A stretch of 64,000 nucleotides of DNA from the NCBI RefSeq assembly GCF_024722015.1, contig NZ_JANQBD010000002.1, positions 372,001-436,000 on the forward strand, written 5' to 3'. Position 1 is the first letter of the stretch; every line of letters starts with the position of its first letter. Positions 8,427-17,180 of this stretch are shown here, piece after piece. The position numbers and the translations under genes were made by a program. This DNA comes from Paenibacillus radicis (ex Xue et al. 2023). Lineage in GTDB: Bacteria; Bacillota; Bacilli; Paenibacillales; NBRC-103111. The notes beneath the pieces are model-generated. The model saw only the letters and a list, made by a program, of their open reading frames with translations. It searched no databases and was not told the origin of the DNA.

Positions 8427-9281
8427 TTATACGACCGACGTATGGTTCATAATAGTATTAATAATAGTATCCCAATCGTTGAAATGTATTTCGTGGCCAG
8501 TTCCTTCGAGGGTTAGCAACGTTGCATTGGGAATTTCATTGACAAGAGCTAGACCATGTTCATATGGAAGTATGATGTCTTCTGTACCGTGAATAACCAA
8601 TACAGGTACCTTGATTCTCTTTAATTTCCCCTCAAAAGAATCATCACCCTTAAGAAGTGCGTGATTAAACATACTTAGTAGGTTATTGGCTCTTTTTATT
8701 TCTTTTCTTACCTGCTTATAGGCTCTCATCTCATCGAATTTATGATTTGAACCACTGAGCAAGCCCGACCCTGCAACCAGGTAATTGGCAACCATTTCTT
8801 CATCTGACCAATTTAAAGCAGCTCCATTAGCATGAAAAGCCAATATCCTCTCATCCATTGGAGGTAAACCCCGGTCGTTGTCATCTGACCCGAAAATAGT
8901 TGAGGCTATTAATGTCATTGTTAGAATCTTGTCAGGATGGCGCAATGCTATAATTTGAGCTATCATCCCCCCTAACGACAGGCCGACAATATGAGCTTGC
9001 TCAATATGGTATGCTTCAAGTACTCCAACCGCATCATCAGCCATGTCTGCTACCGTATAATGAGAACTTCCCGGTTCATAGGCAATTGAGCGGCCGACAT
9101 CTCGGTTATCATATCGAATAACATATCGTCCCGTATCCGCCAGTCGTTGACAAAATTCTTCATCCCAATAAACCATTGAACACGTGGCTCCCATAATGAG
9201 TAACACCGCTGGATTTCGGGGGTCACCAAAGCTTTCTGCGCATATATCAATACCGTTAATATTAAATATCTCTTCGCTCAT
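8427..9281 (-). CDS. alpha/beta hydrolase
   Basis: 284 residues. The catalytic triad is visible: nucleophile serine in GLSLGG (about residue 102), acid in VIHGTEDIILP, and histidine in EGTGHEIHF near the C-terminus. The oxyanion region is LLIMGATCSM. The sequence resembles the aclacinomycin methylesterase/RdmC-like group of carboxylesterases. No signal peptide, so it is cytoplasmic. ATGAGGAA upstream supplies the ribosome binding site. It appears monocistronic between terminators. Confidence 0.88.
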   Translation of the reverse strand: MSEEIFNINGIDICAESFGDPRNPAVLLIMGATCSMVYWDEEFCQRLADTGRYVIRYDNRDVGRSIAYEPGSSHYTVADMADDAVGVLEAYHIEQAHIVGLSLGGMIAQIIALRHPDKILTMTLIASTIFGSDDNDRGLPPMDERILAFHANGAALNWSDEEMVANYLVAGSGLLSGSNHKFDEMRAYKQVRKEIKRANNLLSMFNHALLKGDDSFEGKLKRIKVPVLVIHGTEDIILPYEHGLALVNEIPNATLLTLEGTGHEIHFNDWDTIINTIMNHTSVV

Positions 9282-9492
9282 AGTTAATTCCTCATTTCAT
9301 TCGAATTTGTTAAATGTAAACATGCATACATAAATAAGACCCAACACATTTCCTAAAAAATGGATGAACTTATTTGAACTGCACCTCAATTAACGTAAAC
9401 GAATGAATTTGATAATCACGATAAGCACTCTCCTATACATATCTCAATAAGGGGTTTAACCCACTTCCGATTATAACATTATTCTCTTTAAT

Positions 9493-9524
9493 CAAAAAGA
9501 GGGGCTGCGACGATGCAGGCCCTC
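9493..9524 (-). terminator. rho-independent terminator after the TetR gene
   Basis: On the minus strand a 10-bp stem with one mismatch (9515-9524 with 9499-9508) and a 6-nt loop is followed by TTTTTGATT. A closely similar hairpin-plus-T-run sequence lies at about 8270-8300, suggesting a recurring terminator sequence. Confidence 0.75.
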
Positions 9525-9554
9525 CTTCCCGTTTAATAAAAATTATCTTCGATT

Positions 9555-10136
9555 CTACTTAAGCAAAGTAAGGATTACTTCCACAAAATTATCTACAAAT
9601 GATCGTTCGGGACGAGATTTCATCATCACCGTAAGCCCTATTAACGATACGACTAGTGACTGTGCTAAATCTTTTGCCTTTACACCCGGACTAAGCTCAC
9701 CTGAGCGCATACCTCGTTCAATCGCTTCTTGAAATAGTACCGAAAGGTACATCTGATGTTCCCTTGTCAGAATTTCAAATTTCTCATCATGAGGCGCGAG
9801 CTCCACCATCGTATTGATGCAAAAGCATCCCCGGTTGGCACTATTATCATATTCTTTTGCCACTATATTTTCAAAAAAGGCACGGAATGCTTCTTTGACA
9901 GAAGGATGGTTCTGAAGACTCGATCGTACATAGGCAGCATGGAATTGCGTATATTTGCGCAAGGCAGCTTCAAACAGTTCTTTTTTATCTCCAAAGGCCG
10001 AGTATATGCTAGGTCGCTGAATGCCCATTTTTGATGTCAGATCGCTTAAAGAGGTAGCTTCAAACCCCTTTTCCCAAAATAGTTGCATAGCTGCATCCAA
10101 TGCCTTTTCCTCGTCAAATTCGCGTAGTCGAACCAT
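9555..10136 (-). CDS. TetR/AcrR family transcriptional repressor
   Basis: 193 residues. The N-terminal helix-turn-helix is LDAAMQLFWEKGFEATSLSDLTSKMGIQRPSIYSAFGDKKELF (about residues 12-54). The C-terminal domain (RGCFCINTMVELAPHDEKF) is of the TetR_C type seen in regulators of efflux or reductase genes. It is divergent from the MFS transporter. A 19-bp sequence beginning GTATCGAACAGTATG lies just upstream of its start, and a near copy lies upstream of the transporter. This suggests it represses both genes. Confidence 0.9.
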   Translation of the reverse strand: MVRLREFDEEKALDAAMQLFWEKGFEATSLSDLTSKMGIQRPSIYSAFGDKKELFEAALRKYTQFHAAYVRSSLQNHPSVKEAFRAFFENIVAKEYDNSANRGCFCINTMVELAPHDEKFEILTREHQMYLSVLFQEAIERGMRSGELSPGVKAKDLAQSLVVSLIGLTVMMKSRPERSFVDNFVEVILTLLK

Positions 10137-10152
10137 AACAGAGCCCCTTTTC

Positions 10153-10171
10153 GTATCGAACAGTATGTTAT
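10153..10171 (+). promoter_or_regulatory. candidate TetR operator box 1
   Basis: GTATCGAACAGTATGTTAT, 17 bp upstream of the TetR start. It matches box 2 at 10274-10292 in 16 of 19 positions in the same orientation. The placement next to each divergent start is what suggests an operator. Confidence 0.5.
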
Positions 10172-10273
10172 GATTTTATTGTTAGAAGGCGGTTTTGTCA
10201 ACAAGATCATTCTTTTTTTGTAATGCATTGACAGTTTATATTTTTGGGGAGTATATTAATCAGGCATCATATT

Positions 10274-10292
10274 GTATCGTTCGGTATGTTAT
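10274..10292 (+). promoter_or_regulatory. candidate TetR operator box 2
   Basis: GTATCGTTCGGTATGTTAT, 42 bp upstream of the MFS start codon. It is the partner of box 1. Confidence 0.5.
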
Positions 10293-10334
10293 AAGATTTG
10301 ACCAAACTAATTTTGAGGAAGTGTCATTTGTTTT

Positions 10335-11540
10335 ATGGAGAAGTTTGTTGAAAAGCCAATCGAATCGCCCTCTTTAATGTCTCGATATGTCGCATACTTA
10401 TTTGCAATTGCCTGCGGATTGTCTGTTGCCAACATCTATTACGCGCAACCCCTTCTGGACGCTATTTCGAGCGAGTTCGGTATTACTCATTCATCCGTTG
10501 GCATTATTATTACTATTACTCAGGTTTGTTACGCGATGGGACTGCTGTTGTTAGTGCCGCTCGGCGATCTCGTCAATCGACGTCGGCTAATCGCTGGGCA
10601 GATGCTTTTATCCGTGCTGGCTCTGATTGTTGTCGGCACAGCCAATACCAGTACGATATTGTTCATTGGCATAGCTGCGGTTGGGCTTCTAGCAGTCGTG
10701 ACCCAAGCACTCGTTGCGTTTGCGGCAACTTTGGCTGCTTCAGCCGATCGTGGACGTGTTGTTGGTATGGTGACAAGCGGGATAGTTATCGGCATTTTAC
10801 TTGCCCGAGCTTTCGCCGGTGTTTTGACGGATCTAGCCGGTTGGCGTTCGGTGTATCTTGTATCTGCGGTATTGACGCTAATAATGGCAGGCGCGTTGTT
10901 CCGGGTGCTTCCGCATGATGAGCAAGAAAGGAAATCATTATCCTACCTACAGCTGCTGCGATCAGTGTTTATGTTGTTCGTACAAGAACGAATCCTGCGA
11001 ATTCGTGCTGTATTAGCTCTGTTGATTTTCACCGCATTCAGTATTTTATGGACTTCCCTGGTGCTGCCCCTCAGTGCCCCGCCAATTTCTCTCTCGCATA
11101 CCGCGATTGGAGCGTTTGGTCTCGCTGGAGTTACAGGAGCGTTAGCGGCAGCACGTGCAGGCCGACTTGCTGATCGTGGCTTAGGGCAAAAGACCACAGG
11201 CGTAGCCTTGGTTCTATTGCTTGTTTCATGGCTGCCGATTAGTTATACCGAACATTCGCTTCTCGCTTTAATTGTTGGTATTATCCTCTTTGACCTGGCG
11301 GTACAAGCCGTACATGTCACCAACCAAAGCATGATCTTTACTGTGCGCCCTGAATCACGCAGTAGGCTTACCGCCGGTTATATGATTTTCTATTCCATTG
11401 GCAGCGCCATCGGATCCATCGCATCTACCCGTATTTATCATTTCCTAGGTTGGAATGGCGTGTGCTTGTTAGGGGCAAGTGTCAGTGCTCTCGCTCTACT
11501 ATTCTGGTCATTAACTCGTGGCGCAGGACGTGAACATTAA
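10335..11540 (+). CDS. MFS transporter (DHA-type, YnfM-like)
   Basis: 401 residues with about 12 hydrophobic segments. It carries the MFS loop 2-3 signature as GDLVNRRRLI and a second-half copy near GRLADRGLGQKTTG. This is the drug:H+ antiporter-like group (YnfM/Bcr-like). The TetR gene is divergent and the shared boxes imply ligand-inducible efflux; the substrate is unknown. The ATG at 10335 has a weak, distant GAGGAAG; no better start is visible upstream. Confidence 0.87.
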   Translation: MEKFVEKPIESPSLMSRYVAYLFAIACGLSVANIYYAQPLLDAISSEFGITHSSVGIIITITQVCYAMGLLLLVPLGDLVNRRRLIAGQMLLSVLALIVVGTANTSTILFIGIAAVGLLAVVTQALVAFAATLAASADRGRVVGMVTSGIVIGILLARAFAGVLTDLAGWRSVYLVSAVLTLIMAGALFRVLPHDEQERKSLSYLQLLRSVFMLFVQERILRIRAVLALLIFTAFSILWTSLVLPLSAPPISLSHTAIGAFGLAGVTGALAAARAGRLADRGLGQKTTGVALVLLLVSWLPISYTEHSLLALIVGIILFDLAVQAVHVTNQSMIFTVRPESRSRLTAGYMIFYSIGSAIGSIASTRIYHFLGWNGVCLLGASVSALALLFWSLTRGAGREH

Positions 11541-11563
11541 CCCCTTTAAATAATATTAATAGC

Positions 11564-11613
11564 ACAAAGAAAAACGCCATCTTCCTTTTCAAGAAAGTGA
11601 CGTTTTCCTTTGT
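11564..11613. terminator. bidirectional terminator, convergent genes
   Basis: A 13-bp stem with one mismatch (11564-11576 with 11601-11613) lies between the MFS stop and the stop of the SLH-GH18 gene. The flanks are A- and T-rich, suiting termination in both directions. Confidence 0.7.
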
Positions 11614-11614
11614 A

Positions 11615-13216
11615 CTATTTTTTGGCAATGATATCCCAATCAGATGCAGTGAAATTCCCCATATGCCAGAGGGAAATGCCTTTGAGACCATAGACCTTGG
11701 CGAGCCAGATTTTTTTGGCAATACTTTGAGTATCTTCATAATAGATTTCATTTATATTACTGCCGTCCTGGTATTGGACAAGCTTCAGGAAATACGGCAT
11801 ACTCCACGTTTTGGAAGCATTCGGATCAGCAATTCGTTTCTCCACCAGCTCAATAGCAGGCTTGGCCGTTGTTGTCTTGCTATTCGTTGTGATCCACTGG
11901 TTGGCCTGCTTTGAAATGCCCAGCACCAGCTTGCTGGCCGGCACCCCCTGCTTGAGAGCTCTCTCCACCCCATCCCTGACTAAGGGCAAAGGAGCAGAAG
12001 GAAGGTGTGAATCATCATGCGTAAAATCGTAAGCCATGAGAATAAGGGAGTCCGCCGCTGCGCTGAGGTCTTTATAATTATAGCCTTTATAATAATGATC
12101 GGTCGGTATGCAAACGGATAGTGTCTTGCTTCCAATGGCTGCTTTTACATCCCTCACAAACTGCGTATAATTCGGGGCATCCGATTCCTCAATCAACCCT
12201 TCTAAATCAAGAGAGACACCGGAAAATCCAAATACCGGATCGTTAAGCTTAGCTACAAGTTGGCTGATAAACATCTTCTGCGCCAGAGCATCCTTCAAAA
12301 ATGCCGCCAGCTTCTCCCTCTCGTTGAAAAAAACCATTAAGTCTTTATTCACATTCGCTTGGTCGGCTGCCTTCAACACTTCCTCGAATCCGTCTGGAAC
12401 TTGGTAGGTAGTTGTATTTGTCCCCAATTTGGCTGTGCCTGCTGTATCGTATTCGAGATGGGACCAGCCCATCGCAACATTGTCGACTAGAGACATACGC
12501 GCGATGGCGGGGCTCGATTTGATCGCGTAGAATCCGGTTATTTCCAGTTCCTGTCCAACCGTTTCAATATCAATCAGACGATTAATCACAGCGGCGGCTT
12601 CACTTCGTATTAATCCGCTTTTCGGCCGAAAGCCCTGGTTATCACCTTCCATGACGGTCCGGTTTATTGTATAGAACACATAGGGTGCAAGCTTATTGCT
12701 AATTATCTGGATATCACTATACGCACGTGCATCCCGTTCTTTCGACCAATCCCCCGATATCCACTGTGGGCCAACGGATTCATCCTTGTCCAATAGATAC
12801 ATACCGACGACGGCTGCGACTTCTTCACGTGTAATCGGCTGCTCCGGCTTAAATTCGTCTGCCTCGTTCACCATAAATTCGATCCAGTGCCGCTCCGAGG
12901 CAGCTGCAATGTATGGAGCCGACCAACGGTTGACCGCATCCGCAGGCACCGTTCCCGAAGTTTGGGAAATATCCAGCTTAGCCGCAGTAACCAACAGCTT
13001 AATAAAAGCTTCCCGCGACAATGCTTCTTCAGAATGATATTTGGAATCTGGATACCCTTCAATAATACCGAGCGCCGATAACGTATATACGTAATCTTTT
13101 TCCCAAGACTGCTCCATTATATCTTTATATTTAGCCATTGGGACATCGTAGGCATACGCATTTCCGGCTGCTACGAACAGAAGTAAAATCATAAATCCTG
13201 TAATCTTTTTGTACAT
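11615..13216 (-). CDS. exported SLH-domain glycoside hydrolase family 18 protein
   Basis: 533 residues. It begins with a signal peptide (MYKKITGFMILLLFVAAGNAYA), then about three S-layer-homology repeats between residues 30 and 210 (IEGYPDSKYHSEEALSREAF, FKPEQPITREEVAAVVG, GFRPKSGLIRSEAAAVINRL). A GH18 TIM barrel follows (ITGFYAIKSSPA onward). Its strand-4 motif is FSGVSLDLEGL, so the terminal D-x-E pair is kept while the first aspartates of DxxDxDxE are serine. Relatives such as YvbX and YaaH act on peptidoglycan or chitin-like glycans. Predicted location is the cell wall. The start at 13216 follows AAGGAG; the longer frame lacks a site and would bury the signal peptide. Confidence 0.85.
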   Translation of the reverse strand: MYKKITGFMILLLFVAAGNAYAYDVPMAKYKDIMEQSWEKDYVYTLSALGIIEGYPDSKYHSEEALSREAFIKLLVTAAKLDISQTSGTVPADAVNRWSAPYIAAASERHWIEFMVNEADEFKPEQPITREEVAAVVGMYLLDKDESVGPQWISGDWSKERDARAYSDIQIISNKLAPYVFYTINRTVMEGDNQGFRPKSGLIRSEAAAVINRLIDIETVGQELEITGFYAIKSSPAIARMSLVDNVAMGWSHLEYDTAGTAKLGTNTTTYQVPDGFEEVLKAADQANVNKDLMVFFNEREKLAAFLKDALAQKMFISQLVAKLNDPVFGFSGVSLDLEGLIEESDAPNYTQFVRDVKAAIGSKTLSVCIPTDHYYKGYNYKDLSAAADSLILMAYDFTHDDSHLPSAPLPLVRDGVERALKQGVPASKLVLGISKQANQWITTNSKTTTAKPAIELVEKRIADPNASKTWSMPYFLKLVQYQDGSNINEIYYEDTQSIAKKIWLAKVYGLKGISLWHMGNFTASDWDIIAKK

Positions 13217-13887
13217 ATTACACTCCTTCTCTATGACGTCAACCTTTTTAGACGTGCCTAAACAGAGAAAGGTTGCTAGATTCATATCTTCCTTTACTAT
13301 TCCGTTGAATTCAATAATAAAAGACTGATGAAATACTGATAATTAGCCTTATACTAGTCCTCCATACTCACTATTTGCATCACAAGACTTGTCGCATTTT
13401 TACAATACGAAGTTTTCGAGGAGTAATATAATCATATCTATCATCAAAAGTCGCTCAAAACAGAAATCAGAGTTTGATGAAGTTATTCGATTCGTCTCTG
13501 TTGCCGTGCCCAACTCAGCACTAAACAAAATCTTAATAATAGCAACGACAACTCACACAACTTTATTCAAATGATTCGATTCGAAGCCACTGCCTCATCT
13601 CCAAAAACCTGCATCTATACAGTTATTTGACTTGCATATCGGCAGATTCTTGAATTCATGCGAATGTGCATTTATTTTTTCATTTTTAACTGAACCGGTG
13701 CGTTTTCCATGAAAATTGATGTACTTTCGCAGGTTTTTTCTCCCAATCGCGATTTCGGCAGTAAATAACTGCATGTTAGCAGGCTTTTATGAGGACAAAT
13801 AGTCGGAGGAGGGTTAAGCACTGATTTTGAGTTGGAGCCTCAAAGGGGTACAATAGGGTCAAAAATAACAATGAAAAGGTGACAATA
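13217..13887. other. long intergenic region with an inverted repeat pair
   Basis: 671 bp without a convincing gene. It contains two related sequences in opposite orientation at about 13602-13630 and 13755-13783 (core AAATAACTG next to GCAGG), about 125 bp apart. A third GCAGGTTTTTT lies at about 13728. A 61-codon frame at 13389-13574 has no ribosome binding site and no recognisable product. Confidence 0.5.
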
Positions 13888-14190
13888 ATGAGCAAATTTG
13901 GAATGTACGTGAAATTCATAGCTAAATCCGGTCAGCGGGACGCTCTGGCAAACATCTTGTTAGACAGTGCGGCTTCTGCACAGTCGCTTAAGGAATGCGA
14001 GTTATACATCGTCAATATCTCTGACACCGAACCTGATACCATATGGGTGACAGAGGTGTGGAGTGATTCAGAAGCACATGAGGCGTCCCTTGCTCAAGAA
14101 GAAACAAAAGCTTCTATTCAACTGGCCATGCCGCTAATAGCAGGAGTGGAAGCAACCAAGGTAAGGCCTATTGGTGGCAAAGGACTTTAG
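13888..14190 (+). CDS. antibiotic biosynthesis monooxygenase (ABM)-domain protein
   Basis: 100 residues with the ABM ferredoxin-like pattern: MYVKFIAKSGQRDALANILLDSA, then ELYIVNISDTEPDTIWVTEVWSDSEAHEASL. It resembles YgiN-like putative quinol monooxygenases and other cofactor-free dimeric ABM proteins. The substrate is unknown. The ATG at 13888 follows AAAAGGTGA; the in-frame GTG nine bases upstream is inside that site. A hairpin terminator follows. Confidence 0.82.
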   Translation: MSKFGMYVKFIAKSGQRDALANILLDSAASAQSLKECELYIVNISDTEPDTIWVTEVWSDSEAHEASLAQEETKASIQLAMPLIAGVEATKVRPIGGKGL

Positions 14191-14250
14191 TTGGGCAGCC
14201 GCGTTCAGAGTGTGAATTGCTTCACAGCAGACGACACATTAAACTAAAGG

Positions 14251-14289
14251 AAGCCGTATTATTCTACTAAATGTAGAGTATCACGGCTT
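14251..14289. terminator. bidirectional terminator
   Basis: A 17-bp imperfect stem (AAGCCGT and CTAC blocks pair) around a 5-nt loop, between the convergent ABM and TauE/SafE genes. Confidence 0.7.
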
Positions 14290-14297
14290 ATTTGTAG

Positions 14298-15023
14298 TTA
14301 ATGGAACGCCGTCCACAACATAGAAATTCCGGAACATAACAAGAGAAAATCTAGCACATACTTGAATGAAACAATACTCATACGCTGCACAACACTCTTC
14401 GCTATAAACGTGCCCAGCATAAGAGATACACCTACAGTAACTCCTTGTAATATTAATTCTATTGGAAGAGCTCCTAGCTCACGGAAAGTTACAACTTTAC
14501 TTATATATAGTGCAAGTGAGCTGGCAGCTTCCGTAGAAAGAAAGGCTCCCTTCATTAATCCGTAAGAAGTGAATGCCGGAACACTAAGGGGGCCAGTAGA
14601 GAGAACTAAGCCGGTCAAAAAACCAATGATCCCCCCAATAATAGAAAGCTGCCATAAACGAATATGTAATTTTTTTGCATCAAGCCAATGCCTTATAGGA
14701 ATAATAACCAGAAAAAAAATGCCTAGTCCGATATCGACAATATGTACGGGTAATACCCACAAAGTTTGTGCACCAATTGCTGCGGCAGGAATACCTGTTA
14801 TTGAGTAAACGGCAAATGCTTTCCAATCGATCTCACGCCACCAGGCAATAACTCTTGAAATATTCGCCATGACAGCAGCTACTGCCATAATTGGTACTGC
14901 TTGCTTGGGACCAAAGGTAAACACAAGTACGGGCAATAACATTATGGATGAGCCTGTTCCAATAACACCGCTGATAGCTCCTGCTAACAGTCCTACAAAT
15001 AATACAAATAAATATTGCCCCAA
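14298..15023 (-). CDS. TauE/SafE family sulfite/sulfonate exporter-like permease
   Basis: 241 residues with seven to eight hydrophobic segments. It has the duplicated TauE/SafE pattern: GAISGVIGTGSSIMLLPVLV in the first half and GGIIGFLTGLVLSTGPLSVPAF in the second. The start is a TTG at 15023 supported by TAGGAG nine bases upstream. Family members move sulfur-containing anions or organic anions across the membrane; the direction and substrate are not evident here. Confidence 0.85.
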   Translation of the reverse strand: MGQYLFVLFVGLLAGAISGVIGTGSSIMLLPVLVFTFGPKQAVPIMAVAAVMANISRVIAWWREIDWKAFAVYSITGIPAAAIGAQTLWVLPVHIVDIGLGIFFLVIIPIRHWLDAKKLHIRLWQLSIIGGIIGFLTGLVLSTGPLSVPAFTSYGLMKGAFLSTEAASSLALYISKVVTFRELGALPIELILQGVTVGVSLMLGTFIAKSVVQRMSIVSFKYVLDFLLLCSGISMLWTAFH

Positions 15024-15179
15024 CTATAGCACTCCTAATTGAACCATCTAAAAAGATAGCAATAAAATATGAAAGATCTGATAAGATTTTAACACAAAGA
15101 CTATTGATGAGCGATCAAGAAAACATATTTGCTGGCAATATCGTCTTTCGAAAATTGATATTGTTTTAGTGGGAGAACT

Positions 15180-15218
15180 AAAAGAAATCCCGGTAGGATC
15201 AAGTTCATCCCCGGGATT
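15180..15218 (-). terminator. rho-independent terminator of the small gene
   Basis: On the minus strand an 8-bp stem (15211-15218 with 15186-15193) is followed by TTTCTTTT. It begins 13 bp beyond the stop of the 63-codon gene, supporting it as an independent transcript. Confidence 0.7.
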
Positions 15219-15231
15219 ATGTGATTCTAAA

Positions 15232-15423
15232 TCAGATAAGGACAGCTCTAATAATTCTAGCATTTCTCAATACTCTTGTAACGATAATTCCTTTTGAATT
15301 CATGAACTTGATTGTTGTGGTAAGACTTCCCACTCTCGCTATTACTCTTGCATTAAAAACTATAGTGGTACCCGTGTTAGTTCTGTAGACAATACCATAG
15401 AACCGGTTGACCATAAGGTTCAT
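15232..15423 (-). CDS. small hypothetical protein
   Basis: 63 residues, basic (about nine Arg, few acidic residues), rich in Val/Ile and Thr, and probably beta-rich. GAGAGGTGA lies eight bases upstream of the ATG at 15423 and a terminator follows the stop, so it is likely expressed. I recognise no family. A weak likeness of the central NARVIARVGSLTTTIKF to the HPr active-site helix is too slight to use. It is divergent from the luciferase-like oxidoreductase gene. Confidence 0.55.
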   Translation of the reverse strand: MNLMVNRFYGIVYRTNTGTTIVFNARVIARVGSLTTTIKFMNSKGIIVTRVLRNARIIRAVLI

Positions 15424-15586
15424 ATATATCACCTCTCTTTCTGTGTGATGATATACTCTATTCATATCCTTCATAACAGTGAGGGCTTATTTAATAGATT
15501 TATAGAAATAAGGCGAATCATGCTTACTAAAGTTGAGAAACTATATAAAAACGAGTAAAGTATAGGTATTAAGGAGGCGAATCCAC

Positions 15587-16660
15587 TTGGCTAATCAAAC
15601 AAAAAATATGGAAATTGGAATCAGCACTTTTTTGGAAACTACGCCAGACCCAGTGACAGGGGAGGTCATCAGCCATGCAGAACGGCTACGTCATGCGGTT
15701 GAGGAGATCGTGTTAGCCGATCAGGTTGGTCTGGATGTCTATGGAATTGGAGAGCATCATCGGGCCGATTATGCAGGTACTGCGCCAGCTGTTGTACTGG
15801 CAGCAGCAGCTGCCATGACCAAGCGGATCAGGCTCACGAGCGCCGTCACCGTACTCTCCTCTGATGATCCGGTTCGTGTTTATCAAGCCTTCTCCACTCT
15901 GGATGGCATCTCAAACGGACGCGCCGAAATTATGGCAGGCCGAGGTTCGTTCATTGAATCCTTCCCGCTATTCGGTTATAGTCTGGATGATTATGACGAA
16001 TTGTTCGAAGAAAATCTGGAGCTTCTTCTTGCTGTTCGCTCCTCAGAGAAAGTGACTTGGCGCGGCGGTCACCGTCCGGCAATCGATAACCTGGGCATCT
16101 ATCCACGATCCGTTCAGAGCCCTCTCCCTGTTTGGATCGCAAGCGGCGGGAATGCCCAATCAGCTGTTCGGGCCGGAATGCTCGGCCTTCCTATAGCATT
16201 CGCCATTATCGGCGGAATGCCTGAGAGCTTCGCTCCTTTAGTCGAGCTCTATAAGAAAGCTGCGGCACGGGCTGGGCATGATCCTGAAACACTGCCGATT
16301 GCGACGCATTCTCACGGATTTGTAGGAGAATCCACCGAGCAGGCCGCTGATTTATTTTTCCCTTCAACACAGGCTCAAATGAACGTCATTGGTCGAGAGC
16401 GGGGTTGGGGGCAGCCCTACAATCGCACCACTTATGATGCAGCACGCAGTTTACGAGGCGCTCTCTATGTCGGCGATCCGGAATATGTTGCTGAAAAGAT
16501 TATTCTGCTGCGCAAAAATTTGGGGGTTACTCGTTTCTTCCTGCATGTTAATGTAGGTACGATGCCGCATCGTGAGGTTATGCGCGCCATCGAGCTGCTC
16601 GGGACAAGGGTCGCACCAATCGTGCGTAAAGAACTTGCTCGAAGCGAGTCGAAGGATTAA
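15587..16660 (+). CDS. LLM class flavin-dependent oxidoreductase
   Basis: 357 residues, bacterial luciferase-like TIM barrel. Recognisable segments are [59 protein letters not shown] (seen as [10 protein letters not shown]) and [20 protein letters not shown]. This matches the group often annotated as Atu2307/SP_0267-like LLM monooxygenase. It probably uses reduced FMN. The start is TTG at 15587 with AAGGAGGCG upstream. No flavin reductase is adjacent. Confidence 0.87.
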   Translation: MANQTKNMEIGISTFLETTPDPVTGEVISHAERLRHAVEEIVLADQVGLDVYGIGEHHRADYAGTAPAVVLAAAAAMTKRIRLTSAVTVLSSDDPVRVYQAFSTLDGISNGRAEIMAGRGSFIESFPLFGYSLDDYDELFEENLELLLAVRSSEKVTWRGGHRPAIDNLGIYPRSVQSPLPVWIASGGNAQSAVRAGMLGLPIAFAIIGGMPESFAPLVELYKKAAARAGHDPETLPIATHSHGFVGESTEQAADLFFPSTQAQMNVIGRERGWGQPYNRTTYDAARSLRGALYVGDPEYVAEKIILLRKNLGVTRFFLHVNVGTMPHREVMRAIELLGTRVAPIVRKELARSESKD

Positions 16661-16704
16661 ATAGAGAAGTCCCTATACGTGGCCAGGCTTATTAAGCTAA
16701 CTGG

Positions 16705-16815
16705 TTATATGAAAAGCTTCTGATCGAAACCTTTTCGATAAAGATACATTCGTGTCCTGGAAGTGGCCTTTCTTGCAATATCAAACTTCTTCAGCTCCGC
16801 TTTCGTTACAGGCAG
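16705..16815 (-). pseudogene. decayed C-terminal coding remnant (copy A)
   Basis: The minus strand has a stop-free stretch of 36 codons reading LPVTKAELKKFDIARKATSR and TRMYLYRKGFDQKLFI before a TAA. Copy B at 24534-24618 encodes a similar peptide with conservative changes and one internal TAG. This suggests both are remnants of the same gene's 3' end. I do not recognise the family. Confidence 0.45.
16717..16801 (+). repeat. 85-bp dispersed repeat, copy A
   Basis: Ungapped match to 24534-24618, about 69 of 85 positions by hand count. Both copies lie a few tens of bases downstream of the stop codon of a plus-strand gene (LLM oxidoreductase here, response regulator for copy B). Confidence 0.75.
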
Positions 16816-16848
16816 CTACTTCTTTCCATAAAGAATAATCAGTCGAAG

Positions 16849-17040
16849 CAATAGCGGACGTATTCGTTCCGCTATTGTTCGGAAAGCACAAAAAACAGAG
16901 AGATACCGGAAGAACTACTTCCGTTATCTCTCGTTTTTGTGCATAATATTCATCATTCGCTCCAAATAGCGGAAACCCGACTTCCGCTATCGTCTTATAT
17001 TGGAGGCGGATGATTAAATAACGGAACTTTCAGTTCCGTT
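16849..17040. repeat. cluster of four palindromic hairpins
   Basis: Stems of 10 bp (16849-16858/16868-16877), about 24 bp (16886-16942), 9 bp (16966-16974/16982-16990) and 8 bp (17020-17027/17033-17040). The first and third share TAGCGGA/TCCGCTA. The long second hairpin could terminate transcription in both directions. Confidence 0.7.
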
Positions 17041-17180
17041 CAGTACCTTCGGAACACATCGCTACTACCCCGCTATCCAGATATAGAAACTCGTAGGTCC
17101 ACACTTTCTTTTATATCCTTCCCCACAGCAGAATAAGGTTCGATTGAACCATCAATCCATCCTTGCTTTAACCCTCCAGC

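Larger units (their letters stand above)
16661..17180. other. palindrome-rich intergenic region
   Basis: 520 bp without an intact gene. It holds copy A of the dispersed 85-bp repeat (16717-16801), then four hairpins: 16849-16877, 16886-16942, 16966-16990 and 17020-17040. Three of the stems share an ATAGCGGA or ACGGAA core. Confidence 0.7.

Noticed and set aside
13389..13574. 61-codon open frame in the long intergenic region
   Set aside because: No ribosome binding site, no recognisable product, and low-complexity composition in AT-rich DNA.
15232..15423. HPr-like identity for the basic 63-residue protein
   Set aside because: The likeness covers only a short central stretch, and the active-site His and Ser-46 region are missing.
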